Shown here: positions 8,195-17,315 of the stretch, in pieces
Layout of the letters: the number at the start of each line of letters is the position of its first letter
How positions within the stretch are numbered: the first letter of the stretch is position 1
Assembly: GCF_001591145.1 (NCBI RefSeq)
Contig: NZ_BCUF01000019.1
Span: 28,837-92,836, forward strand
DNA length: 64,000 bases
Reading direction: 5' to 3'
DNA from: Vibrio harveyi NBRC 15634 = ATCC 14126 = KCTC 12724
Lineage (GTDB): Bacteria; Pseudomonadota; Gammaproteobacteria; Enterobacterales; Vibrionaceae
The notes under the pieces: generated by a model
Databases searched by the model: none
Told to the model about the DNA's origin: nothing
The model's input: only the letters and a program-made list of their open reading frames with translations
Program-made: the position numbers and the translations under genes

Positions 8195-9946
8195 TTATCT
8201 TAGTTCGTCGTCAAAGATCTTATCGCGCAGTTTCCAAAAACGCCCTGACTTTCTAGCAATCACGAATTGTGGCAGACGGAAACGATGCTGGTTTGCCACG
8301 ACTCTGGTTGGCGACGCCTCTTCAAATGGACGATGTTTGTCAGCAAGGTGAGGGCGTACAAACTGGTCTTTGAAGATTTGCTTCTGTTTTTTGGTATTCA
8401 GTGACCAGAATTCGTGAACCAATGCATTTCCTTCTCCTTGATAGGTTTCACCGGAATACGTCACTTTCAACTGTGATTTGCCATCACTGGACTTAAATAC
8501 TGACAAGTCCATCTCGGTACATTCAAAGATCAGCGCATCTTTTAGGTTCAATGCTTCCTTGAGCTTTTTGTCTGGATCAACCAGCGTGGCATCACACTCA
8601 TGACAAATACGCGCTGCAATGTCGTTATCAGCGCCACATTCGCCGCAATATTTAGCTCTAAATCGATAACCGCAATGCTCACGTTCTCCGGTCTCATCGT
8701 CCTCAAAATATCCTTGGCAACGACGACCAAAGTGCTCCAGCAAAAAGCCATTGCTATCCAGTTTTCCCCAGAAATTGTTATTAAAGCCGCAAGCGGGGCA
8801 AGGGATGGTGATGATTTCGCTAGTGGAATCTGGCTTCGGATCGCCCACTTCAGGCTGATATAAATCATAGCTGTTGCCAGCGTAATCCAGTACGAGACAT
8901 TCTGATTTGCCTTCCGACAGACGCAAACCACGACCAACAATTTGCTGATACAAGCTGACCGACTCGGTTGGGCGCAGAATCGCGATTAAATCCACATGTG
9001 GTGCATCGAAGCCCGTGGTTAAAACGGACACGTTAACCAAGTACTTTATCTCACGATTCTTGAACGACTGAATAATGGCATCGCGCTCTGGTGTTGGCGT
9101 GTCACCAATCACAATCGCGGTTTCGCCTCCAGGCAATAAACCATGGATTTCTTGTGCATGGCGAACTGTAGCAGCAAATACCATTACGCCTTTGCGTTCT
9201 TTGGCGTATTGAATGATTTGTTCAACGATCTGTGGTGTCGCTCGCTTAGCTTTGTCGATCACCATGTCCATCTCAGCTTCTTTGTATCGACCTGTGTTTG
9301 CTGGTTTGAGTTGTGAGAAGTCATAAGATAGGACTGGCGCGTCCATCATGCGAGCTGGTGTTAAGAAGTTTTCATCCAGTAAGTAACGGATAGGGAGTTC
9401 GAAGATACAGTCTCGGAAAAAGCGTGACTCTTCCGTGCGAACTTGTCCACGGGTGTGATACTGATAGATCCAGCCCATGCCTAAGCGGTATGGGGTTGCG
9501 GTTAACCCCAAAACTTTAATGCCTGGGTTGAGTTCTCTTAGGTGCGTGATTACTTTTTGGTAGCTACTGGTTTTTTCGTCTGGCACGCGATGGCATTCAT
9601 CAATCACTAACAAGGAAAATTGATTCTTGAAAGAGTCCAGATTGCGCACTACTGATTGTACAGAAGCAAACACCACTTGCTGATCGGTTTCTTTACGTCC
9701 AAGACCCGCTGAGAATATTGAGCCTTTCAGTCCATAGCCTTCGTACTTAGCGTGGTTCTGTTCCACCAGCTCTTTTACATGAGCAAGTACTAGGACGCGC
9801 CCTTTGGCAAGTCTTGCTAGCTCTGCAATGACCAAGCTTTTACCTGCACCTGTAGGCAGCACAATGACTGCTGGTGTGGTGTGTTTACGAAAATAGTGAA
9901 TCACCGCTTTAACAGAGTCGGCTTGGTATGGTCGAAGGGTGTACAT
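8195..9946 (-). CDS. radD: Superfamily 2 helicase RadD (YejH)
   Basis: RadD is a DNA-dependent ATPase that interacts with SSB and works in RecA-mediated repair and crossover processing. The 583-residue protein has Walker A PTGAGKS (31-37), the DECH Walker B box (116-119), the SAT-like motif LTATPYR, and a helicase C-terminal domain with TTGFDAPHVD and QIVGRGLR. A zinc-finger region follows with several CxxC pairs (CPACGF, CGECGA, CHEC; about residues 395-475), as in E. coli RadD. The gene is divergent from rsuA as in E. coli, with a 74-base gap holding both promoters. Confidence 0.92.
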   Translation of the reverse strand: MYTLRPYQADSVKAVIHYFRKHTTPAVIVLPTGAGKSLVIAELARLAKGRVLVLAHVKELVEQNHAKYEGYGLKGSIFSAGLGRKETDQQVVFASVQSVVRNLDSFKNQFSLLVIDECHRVPDEKTSSYQKVITHLRELNPGIKVLGLTATPYRLGMGWIYQYHTRGQVRTEESRFFRDCIFELPIRYLLDENFLTPARMMDAPVLSYDFSQLKPANTGRYKEAEMDMVIDKAKRATPQIVEQIIQYAKERKGVMVFAATVRHAQEIHGLLPGGETAIVIGDTPTPERDAIIQSFKNREIKYLVNVSVLTTGFDAPHVDLIAILRPTESVSLYQQIVGRGLRLSEGKSECLVLDYAGNSYDLYQPEVGDPKPDSTSEIITIPCPACGFNNNFWGKLDSNGFLLEHFGRRCQGYFEDDETGEREHCGYRFRAKYCGECGADNDIAARICHECDATLVDPDKKLKEALNLKDALIFECTEMDLSVFKSSDGKSQLKVTYSGETYQGEGNALVHEFWSLNTKKQKQIFKDQFVRPHLADKHRPFEEASPTRVVANQHRFRLPQFVIARKSGRFWKLRDKIFDDELR

Positions 9947-9987
9947 GAAAATCTGTGAAATTGCTCAACTATTCGAATTAGGATCGC

Positions 9988-9993
9988 TATAAT
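9988..9993 (+). promoter_or_regulatory. Probable -10 element of rsuA
   Basis: A perfect TATAAT lies 27 bases upstream of the rsuA start in the radD-rsuA divergent gap. I do not see a good -35 at the right spacing. Confidence 0.4.
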
Positions 9994-10020
9994 ACCCGAC
10001 CTTAAACATTAGAGGTATTC

Positions 10021-10722
10021 ATGCGTTTAGATAAATATTTGTGTGATGGGCTGGGTGCGACTCGCAAGCAGGCAACGAAGATCATCAAAAGTGGCGAAGT
10101 GACCGTTGATGGCGAAGTACAAAAGAGTGGTGCTTTCAAAGTGCCAGAAGGTGGTGTGGTTGAGTGGGAAGGGCGCGAAGTTGGTGCTCCTGGTCCTCGT
10201 TACATTATGTTGTACAAGCCTGCGGACTTTGTGTGTTCACATGAAGATGGGCATAACCCAACCGCATTCGTGTTGCTTGATGAGCCAAAGGTAGAAAACC
10301 TACACTTTGCTGGTCGCTTGGATGTGGACACTACTGGTCTTGTGTTGATCACTGACGATGGTCAATGGTCCCACCGTATTACGTCGCCAAAACACAAATG
10401 TGAAAAGACGTACCGCGTATGGCTTGTGGATGCGATTCAACCTGATTACGTTGAAAAGTTTGCCGAAGGTATTGAGTTACGTAATGAACGCGAACCAACA
10501 TTGCCTGCCCACCTTGAAATTGTAAACGAAGCTGAAAACGAAGTGCTGTTAACGATTGTGGAAGGTAAATACCACCAAGTGAAGCGTATGTTTGCTGCGC
10601 TCGGCAACAAGGTTGAACACCTTCACCGTGAGCGTATTGGTTCAATTGTGCTTGATGAATCGCTTGAGCCGGGTGATTACCGATTCTTAACAGAAGAAGA
10701 AGTCGAATCAGTAGTGAAATGA
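10021..10722 (+). CDS. rsuA: 16S rRNA pseudouridine(516) synthase
   Basis: RsuA converts U516 of 16S rRNA to pseudouridine. The 233-residue protein has an N-terminal S4 RNA-binding domain (MRLDKYLCDGLGATRKQA...) and the RsuA-family catalytic segment GRLDVDTTGLVLITDDG, in which the Asp of GRLD is the catalytic residue, followed by KCEKTYRVWL and GKYHQVKRMFAALG. The length matches E. coli RsuA (231). AGAGG precedes the ATG, and a TATAAT hexamer at 9988-9993 is a likely -10 element. Confidence 0.95.
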   Translation: MRLDKYLCDGLGATRKQATKIIKSGEVTVDGEVQKSGAFKVPEGGVVEWEGREVGAPGPRYIMLYKPADFVCSHEDGHNPTAFVLLDEPKVENLHFAGRLDVDTTGLVLITDDGQWSHRITSPKHKCEKTYRVWLVDAIQPDYVEKFAEGIELRNEREPTLPAHLEIVNEAENEVLLTIVEGKYHQVKRMFAALGNKVEHLHRERIGSIVLDESLEPGDYRFLTEEEVESVVK

Positions 10723-11083
10723 TTCACTCTGGTTGGAAGTAATTGCTGTTCTGGGAAATTGTTTAATTCCTGATAGGAACTAGTGTTTTGGTAGGAAATC
10801 GCTCAGAATGGGGATTCCTACCAAATAAGTCTTAGTGTCTGAACAAGACGCGCATTCGCCGCTCATAAACGCAGGCAGAACTGTATTTAATCTGAGAAAA
10901 GTCTTTTCTCTTGTTGGTCCTTACTGACGATAAGTACAGACGGTGTTAACGTCGTCGCCTCTTCGTTTTAGCTCGGTTACTTTTTCGTTCTGCATACTCA
11001 TCATGCAGGTTTTAGCGTCGAGTTAGGCAAGACCGCCTTGGTATACTTTCGTCTTTTATGATCTTCTCAATAGTAAGGATACT
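10723..11083. other. Long rsuA-bcr spacer with inverted repeat
   Basis: About 360 bases without a recognisable gene. It holds an 11-base perfect inverted repeat (TTTGGTAGGAA at 10787-10797, TTCCTACCAAA at 10815-10825) with no T tract, and a small stem CTGCAT/ATGCAG near 10992-11010. It probably contains the bcr promoter and a long leader. Confidence 0.4.
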
Positions 11084-11185
11084 ATGCACTGTCTCCGTGA
11101 TTGTTACGGATTCGGGGTAAGGGAAGCGTCAATCATCTATCTCAATCAATGTGGAATGTTGATGGGAGGACACAACAAGAGGTAA
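11084..11185 (+). CDS. Candidate 33-residue leader peptide upstream of bcr
   Basis: A short frame begins with ATG at 11084, preceded by TAAGGAT at good spacing, and ends with TAA four bases before the bcr start. The predicted peptide (MHCLRDCYGFGVREASIIYL...) contains three cysteines. Its 3' end carries the bcr ribosome binding site (AAGAGGTAAGG), so translation of the two would be coupled. A small stem (CCGTGA/TTACGG, near 11095-11109) lies inside it. It could be a regulatory upstream reading frame for drug-responsive expression, or chance. Confidence 0.35.
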   Translation: MHCLRDCYGFGVREASIIYLNQCGMLMGGHNKR

Positions 11186-11189
11186 GGCA

Positions 11190-12392
11190 ATGACAGAAAA
11201 AGCCCAAAGTGCTCCCCAGTCACAAATCAGTTTTTTATTGTTCCTTGTACTCGGTGCAATTGGTGCGTTGACGCCACTTGCTATCGATATGTATTTGCCG
11301 GCTATGCCAACCATCGCTAAAGATCTTGGTGTAACCGCAGGTGCTGTACAGATTACGTTAACGGCTTATACAGCAGGCTTCGCAATAGGTCAGCTGATTC
11401 ATGGTCCGTTAGCCGACAGCTATGGTCGCCGACCTGTACTCATTTTAGGTGTGCTCTTTTTTGGTTTGGCAGCGGTAGTCAGTGCAACGACTAACGGTAT
11501 TGATGCGCTTACTTATGTGCGTACGGCACAAGGTTTTGCTGGTGCGGCAGCGGCTGTGATTATCCAAGCGGTTGTACGAGATATGTTTGACCGTGAAGAT
11601 TTTGCGCGTGCAATGTCATTCGTGACGTTGGTGATCACGATTGCACCTTTGGTTGCACCGATGATTGGTGGTCACCTCGCGATCTGGTTCGGTTGGCGTT
11701 CAATCTTTTGGGTGCTCGCTATCTTCGCGGTTGTGGTGATCTTGCTTGTTCTATGGATGATTCCAGAGACATTGAAACCAGAAAACCGTCAGCCATTAAG
11801 ATTCAGAACCACGATTCGTAACTATGCACGTCTGTGTTCTAACCCTGAAGCGTTAGGGTTAATGCTCTCAGGTGCGTTCTCGTTCTCAGGCATGTTTGCA
11901 TTCCTGACTGCGGGTTCATTTATATATATCGATTTATACGGTGTTCGGCCAGACCAATTTGGTTACCTATTTGGCTTGAACATTGTGGCAATGATCATCA
12001 TGACCAGTCTCAATGGTCGCATGGTGAAAAAGGTCGGTTCCCATTTTATGCTGCGCTTCGGTCTAACCATCCAGTTGATTGCTGGTATTGGACTGTTTGC
12101 TGGTTGGATGCTTGATCTTGGTTTGTGGGGCATCGTGCCATTTGTAGTGCTGTTTATTGGAACCTTGTCTACGATTGGTAGTAACTCGATGGCGCTGCTG
12201 TTAAGTGGCTACCCAACGATGGCAGGCACTGCATCTTCACTTGCTGGTACTCTGCGCTTTGGCACAGGTTCATTGATTGGTGCGCTTGTTGCAGCAATGC
12301 CCGGTGGCGTTGCGTGGCCGATGATCGTTGTTATGTTTGCTTGTTCAGTGCTGTCTGCACTGTTTTATTGGACTTTAGGAAGAAAGGCGTAA
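11190..12392 (+). CDS. bcr: Bcr/CflA-family multidrug efflux transporter (MFS)
   Basis: A 12-helix major facilitator of the drug:H+ antiporter-1 (Bcr/CflA) subfamily, 400 residues. The loop between helices 2 and 3 carries the MFS signature GPLADSYGRRPVLILG (about residues 72-87), and LTPLAIDMYLPAMP in helix 1 is typical of Bcr. Known relatives export bicyclomycin and chloramphenicol-like compounds. Its position after rsuA repeats the E. coli order. The stop codon overlaps the ATG of the next gene (TAATG), so the two are translationally coupled. A possible upstream peptide ends four bases before the start. Confidence 0.9.
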   Translation: MTEKAQSAPQSQISFLLFLVLGAIGALTPLAIDMYLPAMPTIAKDLGVTAGAVQITLTAYTAGFAIGQLIHGPLADSYGRRPVLILGVLFFGLAAVVSATTNGIDALTYVRTAQGFAGAAAAVIIQAVVRDMFDREDFARAMSFVTLVITIAPLVAPMIGGHLAIWFGWRSIFWVLAIFAVVVILLVLWMIPETLKPENRQPLRFRTTIRNYARLCSNPEALGLMLSGAFSFSGMFAFLTAGSFIYIDLYGVRPDQFGYLFGLNIVAMIIMTSLNGRMVKKVGSHFMLRFGLTIQLIAGIGLFAGWMLDLGLWGIVPFVVLFIGTLSTIGSNSMALLLSGYPTMAGTASSLAGTLRFGTGSLIGALVAAMPGGVAWPMIVVMFACSVLSALFYWTLGRKA

Positions 12393-13054
12393 TGTCTAAT
12401 TACACCAAAGAAATTCAAAATTTAGTTAACGCTGCTTTGGCAGATTTAGACCAAGAGCATCGCTCTGGTAAATTGGCAAATGCACCAGTAGCGAACAATC
12501 ATTACTTGGTTCGTTGGGTAACCAAGGCGCTGAAATCACAGCGTTTTGGTCGCGCTGTGGGTGATGATCTAACGCGTTGGCAAAAAGCAGGTCGCTCAAA
12601 AGGCAACGATGCTGGTTTGCTATTTATCTTTAAACGCATCTCAGGCTTTTACGCGCAGTTTTTCCCTGAAGGTGAAGAGTCTAAAGTGATCAAAGATTCT
12701 GACATTGAAGCGTTTCTTGATGCGATGGAGCAAGCGGGCTGGGAAGTGTCAACTTCTGAGCAGTTAGTTGGCTGCGGTAAAGTACAAATCTACACAGAAG
12801 GTCAAAACTCACTAGCCTTATGTGCTGACCAGTGTGAAAGCTGTTTTGATGGTGAGCTGTTGGTAAAACCGATGAGTTGGTTTGTTCGCGGTAACCACGC
12901 AGAGTTCGTTGAAAAAGCATCGCAAGCAGGTTACATGGTGCACAAGGTCACTGACTACAAATCGATGGTGAAATACCACGGTGAGTACCTTATCTTCCCT
13001 GCGAACGAAGGCAATCAATTGGCAGAGATTCCACTGTCATTTAAAGCAGACTAA
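12392..13054 (+). CDS. DUF2913-like protein of unknown function
   Basis: A soluble 220-residue protein starting MSNYTKEIQNLVNAALADL. I recognise it as resembling the DUF2913 family found mainly in Vibrio and relatives; no function is known. No signal peptide or membrane segment is visible. A cysteine cluster occurs in the middle (ALCADQCESCFDGE, about residues 143-156). The start at 12392 overlaps the bcr stop codon by one base (TAATG), so it is probably made together with Bcr; longer upstream readings would run through bcr and are rejected. A strong terminator follows. Confidence 0.65.
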   Translation: MSNYTKEIQNLVNAALADLDQEHRSGKLANAPVANNHYLVRWVTKALKSQRFGRAVGDDLTRWQKAGRSKGNDAGLLFIFKRISGFYAQFFPEGEESKVIKDSDIEAFLDAMEQAGWEVSTSEQLVGCGKVQIYTEGQNSLALCADQCESCFDGELLVKPMSWFVRGNHAEFVEKASQAGYMVHKVTDYKSMVKYHGEYLIFPANEGNQLAEIPLSFKAD

Positions 13055-13071
13055 TTCATCTATCGCATCAT

Positions 13072-13102
13072 AAAAAATCGGAGCCTGTGCTCCGATTTTT
13101 TA
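13072..13102. terminator. Bidirectional rho-independent terminator
   Basis: AAAAAATCGGAGC pairs with GCTCCGATTTTTT around a four-base loop, between the rightward bcr unit and the leftward symporter gene. Confidence 0.9.
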
Positions 13103-13125
13103 TATCCGTGACTTATCGATCTTAT

Positions 13126-14847
13126 TTATGGCATGTACATGTCATTCAGTTTAGTCACTTGCTTATGCTTTCTACGCTTGATGAAGTAGTTAGAAACCAC
13201 GCCGAACATCAAGACCAGACCACAGAACCCGTACACTTGCATGATAGTCGGATCGCTTGAGACAAAACCGAAGTCTGAGAACATTACGTAAGCGCCCAAT
13301 ACCATGTAGATGATGACCGCTGATGCTTCAAAGCGGAATGACCACGGCGTCACATCGATATTCTCATTTACAGGCATTACGTAGTCTGTTTCACGTGGCA
13401 TGAAGTGACCAATCGCAAACATCAGAGCAGTACACACGACGAATAGAATCGCCAATTGGTGTAGGAAGTGGATTGATGTACCAAAGACCAATTGCATCGC
13501 AGCGTAAGAGCTAACAAATACGACCAAAGCAACTTTAGCGGCAATAGCCGGTACACGTTTGGAAATGTAGCCTACAAATACGATGGTGAAGATAGGCACA
13601 CTAAAGAAGCCCGCAACCATTTGTAGGTATTGGAACAAGCCTTCTGGTGCGTACATGATGAAAGGGGCAATACAGACCGAAATGATCGCAATGATAACGC
13701 CGAAGATACGACCTTTCCCGACTAACTCTTCATCCGATTTGCCTTTGCCAAATAGTGGCTTGTAAACGTTCAAAGCAAACAAGGTTGTTGAGCTGTTCAA
13801 TACACCGTTAAAGGTACTTAGGATTGCGCCGAACATGACCGCAACAAAGAAACCAACAAGCGGCTTAGGCAATACCTCGTTCACCAAGCGTGTGTACATC
13901 GTGTCTGGATTGCCTGCATCTGCGCCAAACATATGGAAAGCAATGATGCCCGGAATGATTAGGAAAAGTGGAGAGATAACTTTAATCGCACCCGCGAGAA
14001 TCACACCTTTCTGACCTTCTTTCAGGTTCTTCGCGCCAAGTGCACGTTGGATAATAGATTGGTCAGTACCCCAGTAGTACAAGTTCACCAACAATAGACC
14101 TGTGAACAGGGTAGAGAACGGTAGTGGATCGGTTTCTTTACCTACGGATTGCAGCTTTTCTGGGGCGGCAGTCAGCAATACGTCTAAACCTTCCATAAAG
14201 TTACCGCCGCCTAATGCCATCAGACCAAATACAGGGATCATCAAACCGCCGGTGATCAAGCCTACGCCGTTGATTGTGTCTGCAATTACCACGGCTTTTA
14301 GACCGCCGTAAATCGCATAGAAGAAACCCAGCAAACCGATAGTGGCAGAAATAAGGGCGATAGAGCTGAACTCAGAAATGCCCAGTAAACCTTGCACATC
14401 AAAGATTTCGCCCAGCACCACTGCGCCAGCGTAAAGAGTGGTAGGAAGAATGTTGATGACGTATTGGCACAAGAACAACAGGGTAACGAACTTCTTCACT
14501 GACATGTCGTACCGGCTTTCTAAGAAGTCTGGAATAGTAGTGATGCCTTGCTTGAGGTAGCGAGGAACAAGCAGCAGCGCAATGATAACCAGTGTAACGC
14601 CAGATGCCACTTCCCAACCCATCACACTCATGTTGTGGGTGTAGGATTGTGCACTCATGCCAACAAAGCTAGTAGCACTCAGGTTGGTAAGAATCAAGGA
14701 GCTGGCAATCAGCCCACCTGTTAAGCTTCGTCCACCAAGGAAGAAACCGTCTTGAGAGGTGTTTTTATCGTTTTTAACTTTGCTGTAAGTGAACACCACA
14801 ACAAAGCCTGTAAACAGCAAGAACGAAAGTAATACTGTAATAGACAT
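13126..14847 (-). CDS. Sodium:solute symporter (SSS family), probable galactoside/galactose uptake
   Basis: A 573-residue sodium-coupled symporter of the SSS family, to which V. parahaemolyticus vSGLT belongs. It begins with the family's N-terminal helix and DGFFLGGRSLTGGLIASSLILTNLSATSFVGMSAQSY, which I recognise in pieces as the sodium-site region of helix 1; FYAIYGGLKAVVIADTING and SPLFLIIPGIIAF are further family signatures. About 14 membrane segments can be counted. The gene follows the alpha-galactosidase on the same strand 133 bases downstream, so the likely cargo is an alpha-galactoside such as melibiose, or galactose. SD AAGGAAAC precedes the ATG. Confidence 0.85.
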   Translation of the reverse strand: MSITVLLSFLLFTGFVVVFTYSKVKNDKNTSQDGFFLGGRSLTGGLIASSLILTNLSATSFVGMSAQSYTHNMSVMGWEVASGVTLVIIALLLVPRYLKQGITTIPDFLESRYDMSVKKFVTLLFLCQYVINILPTTLYAGAVVLGEIFDVQGLLGISEFSSIALISATIGLLGFFYAIYGGLKAVVIADTINGVGLITGGLMIPVFGLMALGGGNFMEGLDVLLTAAPEKLQSVGKETDPLPFSTLFTGLLLVNLYYWGTDQSIIQRALGAKNLKEGQKGVILAGAIKVISPLFLIIPGIIAFHMFGADAGNPDTMYTRLVNEVLPKPLVGFFVAVMFGAILSTFNGVLNSSTTLFALNVYKPLFGKGKSDEELVGKGRIFGVIIAIISVCIAPFIMYAPEGLFQYLQMVAGFFSVPIFTIVFVGYISKRVPAIAAKVALVVFVSSYAAMQLVFGTSIHFLHQLAILFVVCTALMFAIGHFMPRETDYVMPVNENIDVTPWSFRFEASAVIIYMVLGAYVMFSDFGFVSSDPTIMQVYGFCGLVLMFGVVSNYFIKRRKHKQVTKLNDMYMP

Positions 14848-14901
14848 TTTGTTTCCTTAACAAGTTAAGCAATTAAGTTTTGCTTGTTAGTTGTAGGGTG
14901 T

Positions 14902-14967
14902 CCCTCTAGCGCGTATAGGAGTGTTTTATCAGGAACAACGCGAAGTTGAAACCCGGTCGCTAGAGGG
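14902..14967. repeat. Intercistronic inverted repeat between alpha-galactosidase and symporter
   Basis: Ten-base arms CCCTCTAGCG (14902-14911) and CGCTAGAGGG (14958-14967) enclose 46 bases. It lacks a T tract, so mRNA processing or partial attenuation is more likely than a full terminator. Confidence 0.5.
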
Positions 14968-14980
14968 CACAGATAGAGGT

Positions 14981-17083
14981 TTAAATTTTCTTAAGGTGTA
15001 CAATCAGTGCCGATTCAGGGTCGAGAATCGGAAGCGTCACCCCAATTTCCTTTAAGTTATCGCCACTTAACGTCAGGGTTTTGTCTAGCCATTGCGGACG
15101 TTGCTTCATCAACTGGAAGCTGGTCTTTGGCATTTCAACAATCTTGACTTCGTAACGGGCATTTTCATCCGCACAACTGACGCGGAGTGGAGATGGCAGC
15201 GCATGATTTGGCATTGCTAACTGACACACCGTAATCAGCATCTCTTGTCCGTTCTCAACGCCATAGATGTTCTGGTTTTGATCGGCAGGGTCGATGCGGA
15301 AAGTACGTCCCGAATGAAGCAAATCGCGATACTGTTTGTGCAGTTGAATGTAATGAGCAAAAGCCTGTTTTTCTTCCGTGCTTTCTTTTACTGGATCGAG
15401 CTCCACACCCATGTGACCACTTAACGCCGTCACTCCACGCATGTTGATCGCATGGCGACGATTGGTTGAGTGACACTCTGCAGGACCAATGTGAGCGCCC
15501 ATAACTTCAGGTGGGAAGAAGTAGCTCATACCACGTTGAATCGCTTGACGTTCCAGCGCATCGTTACAATCAGAAGCCCAGAAACGGTGAGTGCGTTTCA
15601 GGATTTCAAAATCAATACGACCACCACCCGAAGAGCAAGACTCAATTTCAACCGCAGGGTGCGCAGCTTGAAGCTCGTCCAGCAAGCGGTAAAGCGCTTT
15701 AGTTTGACCATGCACAGCAGGTTTACCTTGGTGCCCTGGTTGAACCAATTCACGGTTCATGTCCCATTTCAGGTAACCGATGTTGTAACGAGTCAGTAAG
15801 TCATTCAAACGTTCAAACAGGTAGTTGAAGCAATCTTGGTTTTGCAAATCCAACACGTATTGCCAGCGACCGGAGGGCTGGTGGTAGCCTTGCAGACTTA
15901 ATACCCAATCTGGGTGTTGGCGATATAGATTTGAGTCTTGGCTGACCATCTCTGGCTCAACCCAAAGACCAAACTCCATGCCTTTGTTGTTTACGTGCTC
16001 GATGACAGGCTCAAGACCATTTGGGTACTTTGTTTCATCCAAGTACCAATCACCGAGTGCAGCGCGTTCGCCATCACGACCTATGAACCAACCATCATCA
16101 ATGATGAAGCGCTCGACACCCATCTCGGCGGCTTCGGTCGCCATCTGCATGATGTATTCAGGTTTATGATCGAAGTAGATGCCTTCCCACGTGTTTAAAT
16201 GAACAGGACGAGGCTTGTTGTTTGGAAATTGAATAATATTGGCACGAACGAACTCGTGGAATCGCTCTGATATTCCATTCAAACCCGAGTTACTGTATGT
16301 CGCGTAAAGCCATGGTGATTGGTAGGTTTCACCGCTTTGTAAGTGCTTTTCACCAGACAGTAGTAGTTCACCTGCTTGAACAAAACGGCGACCGTCACTA
16401 CGAACATCGGCACGCAGTTGATGGTTACCACTCCAACCAAGGTGAAAGCCCCAAACTTGCCCCAATTGCTCACTAAAGCCATTGGTGCCCGCGAACAAAC
16501 CTGGGAAGTTTTCGTGAGAGGTGCGACCGCGGCGGTTTTCTTGCATAAAGCCACCATGCTCAAAGCTCAGACGCTGAGTCTGAAACTCATGACACCAACG
16601 CCCGTGGAACGTCATCAGCTCGTTTGCATGGTTAGGAAGTGGCAGAGTAGAGGAGAGCTTACCCAAGCAATACTCACCGGCAGTTGTGTTTGTTACGGTG
16701 ATGCGTTTTTGTACCACATCACTGTTAAAGTCCAGTTGTAGCTCAATCAATAATTCAAGACCGGCAATGTCATCTTGCAGGGTAAATGTCGCGCTGTTGT
16801 CATCGTGCTCTACGGATGTGGTTGTGAACACGGGAGCCCAGTCTTCGCCATTGCGATGTCCCTCAATCCCAGGCGCATTAAAGTGACCGCTGCCCAACTC
16901 AGGGCAGAGTGATAAGGGTACGTCGACATCAAGGCGAGCCTGAGATATAGGGCGCTCGGTTGAGAGCATTAAATCGGGATCGATCTGAGCGATTTTTGCG
17001 CCCCAATGAAGGATTTCAGGAACACGATCCACTTTAATGATCATGCTGTGATTCTTGGATTTTAAGTGAACAATTTTTTGCAT
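14981..17083 (-). CDS. Alpha-galactosidase, glycoside hydrolase family 36
   Basis: A 700-residue retaining alpha-galactosidase that hydrolyses terminal alpha-1,6-galactose from melibiose or raffinose-type sugars. The GH36 signatures are clear: RFIIDDGWF (about residue 325), the nucleophile segment YLKWDMNRE (Asp441), ESCSSGGGRIDFE, and the acid/base segment FWASDCNDALERQ (Asp505/Asp508). No signal peptide is present, so it is cytoplasmic and needs the symporter encoded downstream. I start it at the ATG at 17083 rather than the upstream TTG at 17119. It is divergent from a LacI-family regulator whose operator probably lies between them. Confidence 0.93.
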   Translation of the reverse strand: MQKIVHLKSKNHSMIIKVDRVPEILHWGAKIAQIDPDLMLSTERPISQARLDVDVPLSLCPELGSGHFNAPGIEGHRNGEDWAPVFTTTSVEHDDNSATFTLQDDIAGLELLIELQLDFNSDVVQKRITVTNTTAGEYCLGKLSSTLPLPNHANELMTFHGRWCHEFQTQRLSFEHGGFMQENRRGRTSHENFPGLFAGTNGFSEQLGQVWGFHLGWSGNHQLRADVRSDGRRFVQAGELLLSGEKHLQSGETYQSPWLYATYSNSGLNGISERFHEFVRANIIQFPNNKPRPVHLNTWEGIYFDHKPEYIMQMATEAAEMGVERFIIDDGWFIGRDGERAALGDWYLDETKYPNGLEPVIEHVNNKGMEFGLWVEPEMVSQDSNLYRQHPDWVLSLQGYHQPSGRWQYVLDLQNQDCFNYLFERLNDLLTRYNIGYLKWDMNRELVQPGHQGKPAVHGQTKALYRLLDELQAAHPAVEIESCSSGGGRIDFEILKRTHRFWASDCNDALERQAIQRGMSYFFPPEVMGAHIGPAECHSTNRRHAINMRGVTALSGHMGVELDPVKESTEEKQAFAHYIQLHKQYRDLLHSGRTFRIDPADQNQNIYGVENGQEMLITVCQLAMPNHALPSPLRVSCADENARYEVKIVEMPKTSFQLMKQRPQWLDKTLTLSGDNLKEIGVTLPILDPESALIVHLKKI

Positions 17084-17252
17084 GTTGTTTCTCTGTTTTC
17101 GCAAATATTTAGTCTGCAAATAATCATGCGCTTGTTTGGTTTTATTTCGATTGAATAGCCGTTTAAATGTGACTTTGAACAGGTTTTAGAACGCAGTTTT
17201 GTGTGATAGATCTGCTGTTTTCGGGAACATTTTTTCATGTTTTTTACGACAT

Positions 17253-17266
17253 TGTTCACGAGAACA
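17253..17266. promoter_or_regulatory. Candidate LacI-family operator
   Basis: TGTTCACGAGAACA is an inverted repeat (TGTTC-N4-GAACA) in the gap between the alpha-galactosidase and its LacI-type regulator, 50 bases before the regulator start. The position fits an operator controlling both directions; the match to a known motif is not established. Confidence 0.4.
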
Positions 17267-17315
17267 TTCGAATAAATTTGGTAGAGTGAACAGCAAATCA
17301 GAATAGGAGAACGCA

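Noticed and set aside
17180..17215. CRP site before the alpha-galactosidase
   Set aside because: Only TGTGA half-sites are present without a matching second half at six-base spacing.
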